Positions 7,949 to 16,060 of a stretch of 64,000 nucleotides of DNA are shown here, one piece after another. Both the position numbers and the translations under genes were made by a program. A model generated the notes under the pieces. That model did not search any database and had not been told where the DNA came from. It saw only the letters and a list, made by a program, of their open reading frames with translations. Position 1 is the stretch's first letter. Each line of letters begins with the position of its first letter. Source of the stretch: Mycobacterium sp. DL99 (lineage in GTDB: Bacteria; Actinomycetota; Actinomycetes; Mycobacteriales; Mycobacteriaceae); contig NZ_SJOM01000007.1 in NCBI RefSeq assembly GCF_004762045.1, forward strand, positions 4,627,609 through 4,691,608, written 5' to 3'.

Positions 7949-8797
7949 ATGTCCAGCCAGCAGGAGTCATTCACCGATCGCACGCTGGTCGTATCCGGCG
8001 GCAGCCGCGGGATCGGACTGGCGATTGCGCTCGGCGCCGCCCGCCGCGGGGCGAACGTGGTGCTGCTGGCCAAGACCGCCGAACCGCATCCCAGGCTTCC
8101 CGGCACCGTGCACACCGCCGTCGCCGAGGTGGAGGCCGCCGGCGGCAAGGGCGTCGCGGTCGTCGGTGACGTGCGCAAGGAAGAGGACGTGGCCCGCGCG
8201 GTCGAGACCGCGGTCGAGCACTTCGGCGGCGTCGACATCGTGATCAACAACGCCAGCGCCATCTCCACCGACCCCACCGAGGCGCTGTCGGCCAAGAAGT
8301 TCGACCTGATGATGGACATCAACATCCGCGGCACGTTCCTGCTCACCAAAGCCGCGCTGCCGCACCTGCGCAAATCCACCAACGGGCAGGTGCTGACGCT
8401 GGCCCCGCCGATGAACATGAACCCCTACTGGCTGGGCGCGCACCCCTCCTACACTCTGTCCAAGTACGGAATGACGTTGCTGTCGCTGGGCTGGGCCGCT
8501 GAATACGCGGATGCCGGAATCGGTTTCAGCTGCCTGTGGCCCGAGACCTACATCGCCACCGCCGCGGTGACGAACCTCGCCGACGGCGACAAGATGGCCT
8601 CTCAGTCCCGCAACCCCGAGATCATGGCGGATGCGGCCGTGGAGATCCTGTCCCGACCGGCCGGCGAGGTGAACGGTCAGACCTTCATCGACTCGGAGGT
8701 GCTCACCGCTTCCGGCGTCACCGACCTGTCACGCTACGGCGGCGGGGATAATCCGATCATCGACATCTTCATCGACGCACCGGGACAAGGCCTATGA
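7949..8797 (+). CDS. SDR-family oxidoreductase, HSDL2-like
   Basis: A 282-residue short-chain dehydrogenase. The Rossmann motif is SGGSRGIG (residues 16-23), NNAS follows near 100, and the catalytic pair is Tyr168/Lys172 in YTLSK. The segment LTLAPPMNMNPYW and the following YTLSKYGM are characteristic of hydroxysteroid dehydrogenase-like protein 2 relatives. The usual catalytic Ser before PP is Ala (about residue 152), so activity may be altered. The ATG at 7949 has an excellent GAGGAGG upstream, so the longer ORF is rejected. Its stop overlaps the next gene as ATGA. Probably oxidises or reduces an intermediate of the mutase pathway, though the substrate is unknown. Confidence 0.88.
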   Translation: MSSQQESFTDRTLVVSGGSRGIGLAIALGAARRGANVVLLAKTAEPHPRLPGTVHTAVAEVEAAGGKGVAVVGDVRKEEDVARAVETAVEHFGGVDIVINNASAISTDPTEALSAKKFDLMMDINIRGTFLLTKAALPHLRKSTNGQVLTLAPPMNMNPYWLGAHPSYTLSKYGMTLLSLGWAAEYADAGIGFSCLWPETYIATAAVTNLADGDKMASQSRNPEIMADAAVEILSRPAGEVNGQTFIDSEVLTASGVTDLSRYGGGDNPIIDIFIDAPGQGL

Positions 8798-10296
8798 GCA
8801 TCTCGCTACTGCTGGAGATGGCGGTCTCGGGCGGACCCGACCGCACCGCAGTGGTGTCCGACGATCTCCGCCTGACCACAGAGGAACTCAGCACCCTGGC
8901 CGACGGCGGCGCCGGCGTGATCGCCGCCTCCGGGGCCGCCCACGTGGCCTATGTCGGCACCGGCGGGGCGATACTGCCGTTGCTGCTGTTCGCCTCTGCC
9001 CGTGCAGCCGTGCCGTTCACCCCGCTGAACTACCGACTCAGCAAGGACGGCCTGCACGAACTGATCGAGCGACTGCCCGAGGCGCTGGTGGTCACCGACG
9101 CCGAATACGCCGATGTCGTCGCCGGAGCGGGCAAGCAGGTCATCACCTCGGAGGAGTTCTTGGCCGCGGCGCGCACCGCCGAACCCGCGGCCGAGTTCGC
9201 CGACCCCGACGCCGTCGCGGTCGTGCTGTTCACCTCGGGCACGACCTCACGCCCCAAGGCCGTCGAGCTCACCCACAACAACCTCACCAGCTACATCACC
9301 GGGACAGTCGAATTCGCCTCGGCGGCAGAGGAAGACGCCGCCCTGATCTGCGTCCCGCCGTATCACATCGCCGGGGTCAGCGCGGCCATGTCGAACCTGT
9401 ACGCCGGCCGGAAGATGGTGTACCTGCGACACTTCGACGCTGAGAATTGGGTCGAGCTGGTCCGCACCGAAGGTGTCACGTCGGCCACCGTGGTGCCGAC
9501 CATGCTGGACCGCATCGTCACCGCCCTGGAAGCGGCCGGCCTCGAACTGCCCACCCTGCGCAGCCTCGCCTACGGTGGCTCGAAGGTGGCGCTGCCCCTG
9601 GTCCGCAAGGCACTGCAGCTACTGCCCGACGTCGGGTTCGTCAACGCCTACGGATTGACCGAAACCAGTTCCACCATCGCGGTTCTGGGCCCCGATGATC
9701 ACCGCGAGGCACTGGCCGCAGAGGACGCGACCGCCGCCCGTCGGCTCGGCTCGGTCGGCCAGGCGGTCCCCGGCATCGAGGTCCAGATCCGCGCCGAGGA
9801 CGGGACCGTGCTGGGCGCCGGCGAGACCGGTGAACTCTTCGTGCGCGGTGAGCAGGTGTCCGGCCGCTACACCGACATCGGGTCGGTGCTCGACGCCGAA
9901 GGCTGGTTCCCCACCAAGGATGTCGCCATGCTCGACGAGGGCGGCTACCTGTTCATCGGCGGGCGGTCCGACGACACCATCATCCGCGGTGGGGAGAACA
10001 TCGCCCCTGCCGAGATCGAGGATGTGCTCGTCGAGCATCCCGAAGTCCGCGACGTGGCCGTCGTCGGCCCCGAGGACCCGCAATGGGGACAGATCATCGT
10101 GGCCGTCGTGGTGCCCGTCGAGGGCACCTCGCCCGACCCGGATGCGTTGCGCGATCATGTGCGCAAGCAGTTGCGCGGTTCACGAACCCCTGACCGGGTG
10201 GTGTTCCGCGACGAACTGCCCACCAACCCGACCGGCAAGGTCCTGCGCCGCCAACTGGTCGACGAACTCGCACCCGTCTCAAGGCACACCCCGTAA
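8794..10296 (+). CDS. Acyl-CoA synthetase (AMP-forming), second in the island
   Basis: A 500-residue ANL-superfamily acid:CoA ligase. Visible motifs: P-loop LFTSGTTSRPKAVELTH, adenylate motif NAYGLTETSS, hinge GGRSDDTIIRGGENIAP, and C-terminal catalytic Lys in NPTGKVLRRQL. Full length for the family. It is translationally coupled to the SDR (ATGA overlap) and followed nine bases later by a small conserved gene with its own AAGGAG. Having two ligases in one island suggests two different acids are activated, or that one is the entry step and the other rescues a hydrolysed intermediate. The substrate is unknown. Confidence 0.9.
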   Translation: MSISLLLEMAVSGGPDRTAVVSDDLRLTTEELSTLADGGAGVIAASGAAHVAYVGTGGAILPLLLFASARAAVPFTPLNYRLSKDGLHELIERLPEALVVTDAEYADVVAGAGKQVITSEEFLAAARTAEPAAEFADPDAVAVVLFTSGTTSRPKAVELTHNNLTSYITGTVEFASAAEEDAALICVPPYHIAGVSAAMSNLYAGRKMVYLRHFDAENWVELVRTEGVTSATVVPTMLDRIVTALEAAGLELPTLRSLAYGGSKVALPLVRKALQLLPDVGFVNAYGLTETSSTIAVLGPDDHREALAAEDATAARRLGSVGQAVPGIEVQIRAEDGTVLGAGETGELFVRGEQVSGRYTDIGSVLDAEGWFPTKDVAMLDEGGYLFIGGRSDDTIIRGGENIAPAEIEDVLVEHPEVRDVAVVGPEDPQWGQIIVAVVVPVEGTSPDPDALRDHVRKQLRGSRTPDRVVFRDELPTNPTGKVLRRQLVDELAPVSRHTP

Positions 10297-10305
10297 GGAG
10301 TCAGC

Positions 10306-10608
10306 ATGATCAAGAACGGCACCCGCCTGCAGAGCCAGGTGTGCGACACCCAGGTCATCGTGGTGCGCAGCGCCGACAGCCTCGACGACCTCCGGGCCGG
10401 CGGTGTCGCGATGGTCGCACTTGACGCCGAAAAGGACTCGGCCGCAACGATCGACGCGGCGTTCTCCGACGGCAACCTGATGGGCAAGCGCTACGTCGAC
10501 GAAGGCGGGGCCGAGGTGCTGGTCACCAAGGCCGGTGCCGGCACGCTCTCGGTCGGGACCACCGCCCTCAGCCTCAAAGAGGCCAAGCCCCTTCCGGCCA
10601 GCGACTAG
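10306..10608 (+). CDS. Small conserved protein of unknown function
   Basis: A 100-residue soluble protein (MIKNGTRLQSQVCDTQVIVV at the start). It has one Cys near residue 13, no signal peptide and no membrane segment. A strong AAGGAG sits ahead of the ATG. It follows the acyl-CoA synthetase by nine bases and is the last gene before a strong hairpin, so it belongs to the SDR operon. The repeated small beta-like segments (TQVIVVRSADSLDD, GGVAMVAL) suggest a compact beta fold, but I do not recognise a family and assign no function. Confidence 0.75.
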   Translation: MIKNGTRLQSQVCDTQVIVVRSADSLDDLRAGGVAMVALDAEKDSAATIDAAFSDGNLMGKRYVDEGGAEVLVTKAGAGTLSVGTTALSLKEAKPLPASD

Positions 10609-10612
10609 TGGG

Positions 10613-10648
10613 CTGACCCCACAGCTGTAGGCCAAGCTGTGGGGTCAG
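10613..10648. terminator. Strong bidirectional hairpin terminator
   Basis: A perfect 14-bp stem, CTGACCCCACAGCT at 10613-10626 and its complement at 10635-10648, around an 8-base loop. It lies between the convergent small-protein gene and APC transporter gene, and its right arm covers the transporter stop codon. Confidence 0.85.
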
Positions 10649-12081
10649 TCGGCGCCGGCCTCGCTCGGGCGCCGGCCTCGGGTGATCCGCGCCCAGACGT
10701 AGCCGCCGAGGCCGACCAGCGGCAACGGAGCTACCAGTGCCCAGTTGACCCAGTCGGTGCGGCCCGTGAGCAGATCGAGATTGGTCAGCATGAGGTAGAG
10801 GCCGACGATCAACCCGGCCGCACCGAGCGCGGGCGCCACCCAGACCCGGAATGCCGTGTTGCCGCGGCGATCCCGTGCGAAGAACCGGATGACGGCTGCC
10901 ATGCAGAGGACCTGCAACACCACGATTCCGACGATGCCCACGGTGTTCGTCCACAGCAGGAGGTGCAGATACGGATCGCCGTGCAGCCCCACGGTGACGA
11001 CGATCAGCAGGACCGATCCGAGTGTTGTCACCACGCTGGCCCGGCTGGGAGATCCGAACCGCGGGTGCGCCTGTCCCAGCCGCGCGGGCAGGATCCGGTC
11101 CCGGCCGAGGGCGAACATGTACCGCGAGGTCGCGTTGTGGAACGCGATCGTGGCCGCGAGGATGCTCGTCACGATCAGTAGGTCCATGGTGGTCTTCGCC
11201 CAGCCACCGAGGTAGGTGTCGGCGAGGCCGAAATACAGGCTCTGGAAGTCGTCTGCCTGGGTCATGGCAAGCAGCTTTTCCACGCCGAATGCGTCGACCG
11301 CGATCCAAGTGGTGAATCCGTAGAACAGGGCGAGGAACGCCACGGCGGCGTACGTTGCCCGAGGCACGGACCGCTCCGGGTTCCGGGCCTCCTCGGCATA
11401 GATCGCCGTGCTCTCGAAGCCGATGAAGGCGCCCAGCGCGAGAACGAACATTCCTCCCGCACCGGAGTTGAAGACGTTGCCCGGCTCGAAGGGTTGCGAC
11501 GACAGATTGGCTGAGCCGTTCTTGATGAGAATGGTGATGGACAGCACCGCGAGGATCAGAACCTCGAGGGTCATCAGCACTCCCAGAACCCGTGCGCCGA
11601 TGTCGATCTGCCGGTAACCGAGTACTGCCACGAAAGCAGCACCTGCGAGGGAGTAGACGGACCAGTGCAGGTCGATACCCACGAGATCGTGGACAGCCGT
11701 CTTCGCATACGAGCCGAAGAAGCCATAGAAGCCGAAGCAGACGAGCCCGTACGACAACAGCGCGAGGAGCGCCGACCCGACTCCGGCCGGTCGCCCGAGT
11801 CCGCGTCCGATGAAGGCGTAGAACGCGCCCGCGTTGCGCACGTGCTGCGCGAAGGCCGTCAGGCCGGCCGCGCACAGGATGTACACCAAACCACAGAGGA
11901 CGTAGGCGCCCGGAGTACCCAACCCGCCCAGCCTGAACGCGAGCGGTGCGGACCCCGCAACCACCGCCAGCGGTGCCGCCGCGGCGATGACGAAGAAGAC
12001 GATGTCGAAGGTCCCGAGCCGTCCGGACGCCAAGCCTCCGCCGGATACCCGCCGATCGGCGGCGGGTTGGACGGACGTCAC
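10645..12081 (-). CDS. APC-superfamily amino acid/amine permease
   Basis: A cytoplasmic-membrane transporter of the amino acid-polyamine-organocation superfamily, 478 residues with about 12 hydrophobic segments. Family marks: FDIVFFVIAAAAPLAVVAGSAP in helix 1 (unwound G-S-A region) and GGMFVLALGAFIGFESTAIYAEEARNPERSVPRA around helix 6 with the E-E-x-R-N-P motif. The GTG at 12081 overlaps the amidase stop as GTGA, so it is preferred over the longer ORF. Transcribed after the amidase, opposite a TetR regulator. The pairing suggests uptake or export of an amide or of the amine/acid it releases. The substrate is not determined. Confidence 0.88.
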   Translation of the reverse strand: MTSVQPAADRRVSGGGLASGRLGTFDIVFFVIAAAAPLAVVAGSAPLAFRLGGLGTPGAYVLCGLVYILCAAGLTAFAQHVRNAGAFYAFIGRGLGRPAGVGSALLALLSYGLVCFGFYGFFGSYAKTAVHDLVGIDLHWSVYSLAGAAFVAVLGYRQIDIGARVLGVLMTLEVLILAVLSITILIKNGSANLSSQPFEPGNVFNSGAGGMFVLALGAFIGFESTAIYAEEARNPERSVPRATYAAVAFLALFYGFTTWIAVDAFGVEKLLAMTQADDFQSLYFGLADTYLGGWAKTTMDLLIVTSILAATIAFHNATSRYMFALGRDRILPARLGQAHPRFGSPSRASVVTTLGSVLLIVVTVGLHGDPYLHLLLWTNTVGIVGIVVLQVLCMAAVIRFFARDRRGNTAFRVWVAPALGAAGLIVGLYLMLTNLDLLTGRTDWVNWALVAPLPLVGLGGYVWARITRGRRPSEAGAD

Positions 12082-13490
12082 TGTGCCAACTGGATGGGCA
12101 GGTCCGGCCACCATCCGGGATCAGTCCACAGCGCCAGTTCGTGCTCGAGCGCGGCGCCGACTCGGAACACCGTTGCGTCGTCGTAGGTGCGACCCACGAT
12201 CTGAACCCCGGTGGGCACGCCGTTGGGCGCCTTGCCGGACGGGACTGCCAGTACCGGAACCCGTCCGATCACGTTGAACGGCAACGTCATCATGGTCTTG
12301 AAGACCTGCTGGGTGTCCAGACATGCGGCTTCGGCGTCGAGCCCGGTGACGGCCATGGTCGGACACACCAACGCGTCGAAGCCGTCCATCAGCTCCCCGA
12401 ACGGGCGGTAGAAGTCGGCCTCTGCGGACAGCCCCGCGACGTAATCGAATGACCCGGCAGCGGACGCCGCAAATGCCCGCGTGTAGGGCATCAGGGCCTG
12501 GAGCATCTCCGGGTCGCCCTCAGCGACCTGCTCGATGAACGGCCCCATCACAGCGCCGAAATGGGCCCACGCAGTGTCGAGTACCTGCTGGGTCTGCCAC
12601 GGCAGGGTGACTTCCTGTACGTCGGCGCCTGCGGACCGGAGCGCGGCGGCGACAGTTCGGGTGTTCTCCGCGATCACCGGGTCGACCGCGTAGTCGCCCA
12701 GCGTGAGGCAGAGTGCGATCCGGGTGTTGCGCAGCGAGGTCACATCGGCGGAGACCGGTGCCGACTGCCGCAGGGACGCCTGATCCCCAGACCAAGGGCC
12801 CGCGATCACATTCTGGAGCAGCGCGACGTCGGCGACGCTGCGGCCCATGGGCCCATCGGCGCAGTACGTGTCGGAGTTGAACGGAGGGAGACCGGGGACC
12901 CGTCCGAACGGCGGCTTGTATCCGACGACTCCGCAGAACGACGACGGGATCCGGATCGAGCCGCCGATGTCGGAGCCGGTGGCCAGCACCGTCGACCCCG
13001 CGGCCAGCACGGCACCGGCTCCGCCGGACGAACCGCCCGGAGTGACCGTGAGGTTCCACGGGTTGCGGGTCACGCCCCACAGGTCGGAGTGGGTGACCGG
13101 CGCGCAGCAGAACTCCGGTGTGGTGGTCCTGCCATGGATGACGGCCCCCGCCGCGCGGATTCGATCCACGATGGGATGGGTGACGTCGGCGATCCGGCCC
13201 TTCTCCAGCATGGACCCGTCCTCACAGAGGCGCCCCGCGACCGGCTGCTCGTCTTTGAGCATCAGCGGGATTCCCTCCAGCGGCGCGACCTCCTCACCGC
13301 GTACGAAACGTTGCTCCGACCGTCGGGCGTCTTCGCGGGCGTCGTCGAGCCATTGCTCGGTCACGGCGTTGACCGCCGGTTCGGTGGCGGCCGTCCTGGC
13401 AACGACCGCCTCGAGCAGTTCGCCGGGGGAAAGATCCCGGCTACGAAACAGCGCCGTCGCCTCGACGGCGGACAAGTGATGCAGTTCCAA
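12078..13490 (-). CDS. Amidase-signature family amidase
   Basis: Hydrolyses a carboxamide to acid and ammonia. The Ser-cisSer-Lys catalytic set is visible: Lys in IPLMLKDEQPVAG, the Gly/Ser-rich signature TPGGSSGGAGAVLAAG, and the acylating Ser in GSDIGGSIRIPSSFCG. The length of 470 residues is typical. The start is placed at TTG 13490 because AAGGAG lies six bases upstream of it; upstream ATGs would put that ribosome site inside the gene. Coupled to the APC permease (GTGA) and divergent from a TetR regulator. Specificity (aliphatic, aryl or peptide amide) cannot be read from the sequence. Confidence 0.9.
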   Translation of the reverse strand: MELHHLSAVEATALFRSRDLSPGELLEAVVARTAATEPAVNAVTEQWLDDAREDARRSEQRFVRGEEVAPLEGIPLMLKDEQPVAGRLCEDGSMLEKGRIADVTHPIVDRIRAAGAVIHGRTTTPEFCCAPVTHSDLWGVTRNPWNLTVTPGGSSGGAGAVLAAGSTVLATGSDIGGSIRIPSSFCGVVGYKPPFGRVPGLPPFNSDTYCADGPMGRSVADVALLQNVIAGPWSGDQASLRQSAPVSADVTSLRNTRIALCLTLGDYAVDPVIAENTRTVAAALRSAGADVQEVTLPWQTQQVLDTAWAHFGAVMGPFIEQVAEGDPEMLQALMPYTRAFAASAAGSFDYVAGLSAEADFYRPFGELMDGFDALVCPTMAVTGLDAEAACLDTQQVFKTMMTLPFNVIGRVPVLAVPSGKAPNGVPTGVQIVGRTYDDATVFRVGAALEHELALWTDPGWWPDLPIQLAQ

Positions 13491-13519
13491 CGGAAGCTCC
13501 TTAGTGACGTACATCGCAC

Positions 13520-13532
13520 CGTACGACGTACG
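13520..13532. promoter_or_regulatory. Palindrome between amidase and TetR genes
   Basis: CGTACG-A-CGTACG is a perfect 13-bp palindrome around a central base. It is placed between the divergent amidase and TetR starts, immediately before a GATATT that could be the TetR -10 box. This is the expected place for an autoregulatory TetR operator. Confidence 0.5.
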
Positions 13533-13549
13533 CCGATATTGTGAGATCC

Positions 13550-14170
13550 ATGGGAAGAAGTCAAGCGGTACAGACAAAGTCGCGTCCCAAGTTGAATCGC
13601 GACAACGTCACCGCCGCCGCGATCGCGCTGATCGAACGCGACGGGCTGGAGATGTTGACCATGCGCGCCCTCGCCGACGAGCTCCGCTGCGGAACGATGA
13701 GCCTCTACACCCATGTCCGGAACCGTGACGACCTTCTCGAAAGCGTCGTGGAGCAGCTCATCTGCCTGCTCGACACCGACGCCCGGGCGGGAGAATCCTG
13801 GCAGCAGGCGATCCGGCGCGTGCTGGGCTCATATCGAGACGTGGCGGCGCGGTACCCGCGGACGTTCGAACTGTTGGCCCTCGCGCCCTACGACGAGCTG
13901 CCGGTGGCGCCCCACCTGGCCCAAGTGCTCAACGTCCTGCAGGGCGCGGGGCTCAACCCGGACCAGGCGCGCCACGTCCTCGCGGTCACCGATGCGTACG
14001 CGTCCGGCTTCCTCGTCGTCTGGGCCCGCAGTCACGCCACTCGACGGCCGGGCAACCTGCCCGCGCCGTGGCCGAGCCTGAGCGATCTCAGACACCTCGA
14101 CGAATTCGACCGAGGGCTCACCACGATCATCGCCGGGCTGGCCGAAACGCTGGGGCCGATCGCCGGCTGA
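13550..14170 (+). CDS. TetR-family transcriptional regulator
   Basis: A 206-residue repressor-type protein. The N-terminal helix-turn-helix is NVTAAAIALIERDGLEMLTM followed by RALADELRCGTMSLYTHVRN; the C-terminal half resembles the tetracycline-repressor C domain (RYPRTFELLALAPYDE). The start may be ATG 13550 or GTG 13541. A GATATT about 12 bases before the ATG suggests a leaderless transcript. It is divergent from the amidase-APC operon with a palindrome between, so it probably represses that operon and itself, released by an amide-related ligand. The target assignment is inferred from position. Confidence 0.88.
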   Translation: MGRSQAVQTKSRPKLNRDNVTAAAIALIERDGLEMLTMRALADELRCGTMSLYTHVRNRDDLLESVVEQLICLLDTDARAGESWQQAIRRVLGSYRDVAARYPRTFELLALAPYDELPVAPHLAQVLNVLQGAGLNPDQARHVLAVTDAYASGFLVVWARSHATRRPGNLPAPWPSLSDLRHLDEFDRGLTTIIAGLAETLGPIAG

Positions 14171-14175
14171 CCGCG

Positions 14176-14922
14176 TCACGCGTGACGGCTGGTCACTCCC
14201 CCGTCCACCACGAGCTGCGTGCCGGTGATGAACGACGCCTTCGGCGACATCAGGAACGCGACGGCGGCCGCGACCTCGTCGGGCTGACCGAGCCGGCCCA
14301 TCGGCGCAGCCTGTTCGAAGCTCGCGCGGATCTCCTCGACGTCCAATGCGATCTGCAGCATCGGGGTGTGAATGAAGCCGGGGCACACCGCGTTGACGCG
14401 AATTCCCAACGGGCCCAGCTGGGCAGCCATCGACCTCGTCATGCCGAGCAGTCCGGCCTTCGAGGCACAGTAGGCCGGGATGAACGGGTTGGCGGCCAGA
14501 CCCTCGATGCTCGAGATACCGACGACCGCGGGCGATCCACCGTCGGCGGCGGACTTCTCCAGGTGGGGCAACAGCAGCTGCATCAGCAACGCCTGTGCAC
14601 GCAAGTTCACGTCCAGCACCGCGTCCCAGGACTCCTCGGTGTAGGCGCCCACCGGTTCGGGAAGCACCCGGCCCGCGGCATGCACCAGGCCGTCGAGGCC
14701 GTCGAGCGCCTGAGCCGCCTCCTCAACCGCCTCCGACAGCGCACCGGTGTCACATACGTCGATCACCGCCGAGGGCATACCCAAGCCGTCGGCCACATCA
14801 CGGACCTCGGGGGCTATGTCCCACAACGCAACCCGTCGACCGTCGGCGATCAGCGCCTCCGCGCTGGCCCGGCCGATCCCCGACGCTGCACCTGTCACCA
14901 CCACACCTGTCATGCCGGACAC
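14176..14922 (-). CDS. Short-chain dehydrogenase/reductase
   Basis: A 248-residue classical SDR. The cofactor motif is TGAASGIG (near residues 10-17). Asp36 after the second strand (ALWDIAP) favours NAD over NADP. Catalytic Ser lies in GISSIEG, and Tyr/Lys in YCASK. The end GTQLVVDGGVTSRHA is typical of 3-oxoacyl reductase-like members. It lies 61 bp downstream of the phosphotransferase on the same strand and may be the third gene of the P450 operon. ATG 14913 is an alternative start. Convergent with the TetR gene (5 bp apart). The substrate is unknown. Confidence 0.88.
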   Translation of the reverse strand: MSGMTGVVVTGAASGIGRASAEALIADGRRVALWDIAPEVRDVADGLGMPSAVIDVCDTGALSEAVEEAAQALDGLDGLVHAAGRVLPEPVGAYTEESWDAVLDVNLRAQALLMQLLLPHLEKSAADGGSPAVVGISSIEGLAANPFIPAYCASKAGLLGMTRSMAAQLGPLGIRVNAVCPGFIHTPMLQIALDVEEIRASFEQAAPMGRLGQPDEVAAAVAFLMSPKASFITGTQLVVDGGVTSRHA

Positions 14923-14983
14923 CGTAGTGGCTCGGCGGGTGTCCAGATTGAGGATTCCCGTCAGGCGGTCGGTTTGACGGAGT

Positions 14984-16060
14984 TCACCGACCGACGAGAT
15001 CGGCCAGCGCCTGCGCCGTCTGCAGATCCTCGTAAGCGGCCGAATACCGCTGGGCCAGCGCCAGGGCGATGTCCGGGCGCTGCCACAACTCGCCCGCGCT
15101 GGCAGTCGCCAGCCAGGTCATCAGCCCGTGCGCGACCGAAGCCCGGTAGCGCAGCCATATCTCATCGGGCGACGGCAGTTCGTCGGCGGGCAGTCCGAGC
15201 TCGTCGCGGTACTCCTCGAGCAACTGACGCTCGGACAGCCGGCGGTCCTCCGTGGTCAACGCGCCCTGCAGGAAATAGCCGAGATCCAAGGAGAAGTTGC
15301 CGTGACGGGCCACCTGCCAATCGAGGAACCCGACATCTCCGTCGGGCACCAGATAGGTGTTCCCGATGTGCGGATCGCCGTGCAGCAGTGTCTGAGCGGT
15401 GCCGGGCACGGTCAGTGTCCGGATGAAGGGCTTCCAGATCCCCTCCACCAGGTGGTCGATCGTCAGTGCGCGCACCGAGGGCGGGGCATCGTCACCCAAC
15501 CGGTCGAGCGCAGCAGGTAAAGGCGCCCACTGCATGCCGTCCCACGGAACGAACGGCTCCAGCCACTCCAGACCGGGACGGCGCACGCGCGCGCCCCAGA
15601 ACGCACCGTGCAGCCGGGCCAGGCCGCGCACGCCGTGCGCCGCCTGCTCCACGGTCAGCGGCCGGGTCGCATCACGCGGATCAGCGGAACGGGCGGTGAG
15701 ATCCTCCATGACGAGGACGAAGTCTTCGTCGCCCTCATCGATCGGCGCGGCGTAGACCGTCGGATGTTCCAGCGGCAGCTCGATTTTCGAGTTGAACAGC
15801 CTGGGCTCATGCAGCAGGCCGCTGGTGTACTTGATCATCTCCTTGTGGCCGGGGTCGACGGCCTTGGCGAACACCGTGGCGGGTCCCGAGCCCGCCGAGT
15901 ACGTGACCGACAGGCGCGCGCGACGGTTGGTACCGTCGTCGCGCATGTCGACGGTCACGCGGTCCACCACCGCGCCCGGGTGGTGGCGGACCAGCGCCGC
16001 CGTCATCCACTCCGGTGTGACCTCGGCCCAGTCCTTGGGGACGGTCAGCGCGGCGGTCAC
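14984..16060 (-). CDS. Aminoglycoside phosphotransferase (APH)-fold kinase
   Basis: A 358-residue protein-kinase-fold small-molecule phosphotransferase. Visible motifs are the Brenner-type catalytic loop LLHGDPHIGNTYLV and the metal-binding Asp in VGFLDWQVARHG. The GTG at 16060 overlaps the P450 stop as GTGA, so the two are coupled; the longer ORF into the P450 is rejected. In mycobacteria, APH-like genes next to cytochromes P450 and acyl-CoA dehydrogenases mostly belong to lipid or sterol metabolism rather than antibiotic resistance. It may phosphorylate the hydroxyl group that the P450 installs; this is inference only. Confidence 0.85.
   Translation of the reverse strand: MTAALTVPKDWAEVTPEWMTAALVRHHPGAVVDRVTVDMRDDGTNRRARLSVTYSAGSGPATVFAKAVDPGHKEMIKYTSGLLHEPRLFNSKIELPLEHPTVYAAPIDEGDEDFVLVMEDLTARSADPRDATRPLTVEQAAHGVRGLARLHGAFWGARVRRPGLEWLEPFVPWDGMQWAPLPAALDRLGDDAPPSVRALTIDHLVEGIWKPFIRTLTVPGTAQTLLHGDPHIGNTYLVPDGDVGFLDWQVARHGNFSLDLGYFLQGALTTEDRRLSERQLLEEYRDELGLPADELPSPDEIWLRYRASVAHGLMTWLATASAGELWQRPDIALALAQRYSAAYEDLQTAQALADLVGR

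Noticed and set aside
14068..15426. 452-codon plus-strand frame across the SDR and APH genes
   Set aside because: Antisense to two genes with clear motifs; the product is Arg- and Pro-rich without structure.
14984..16060. Antibiotic-resistance aminoglycoside phosphotransferase
   Set aside because: The APH fold is clear, but the gene is coupled to a P450 and lacks resistance context. Such homologues are abundant in mycobacterial lipid pathways.
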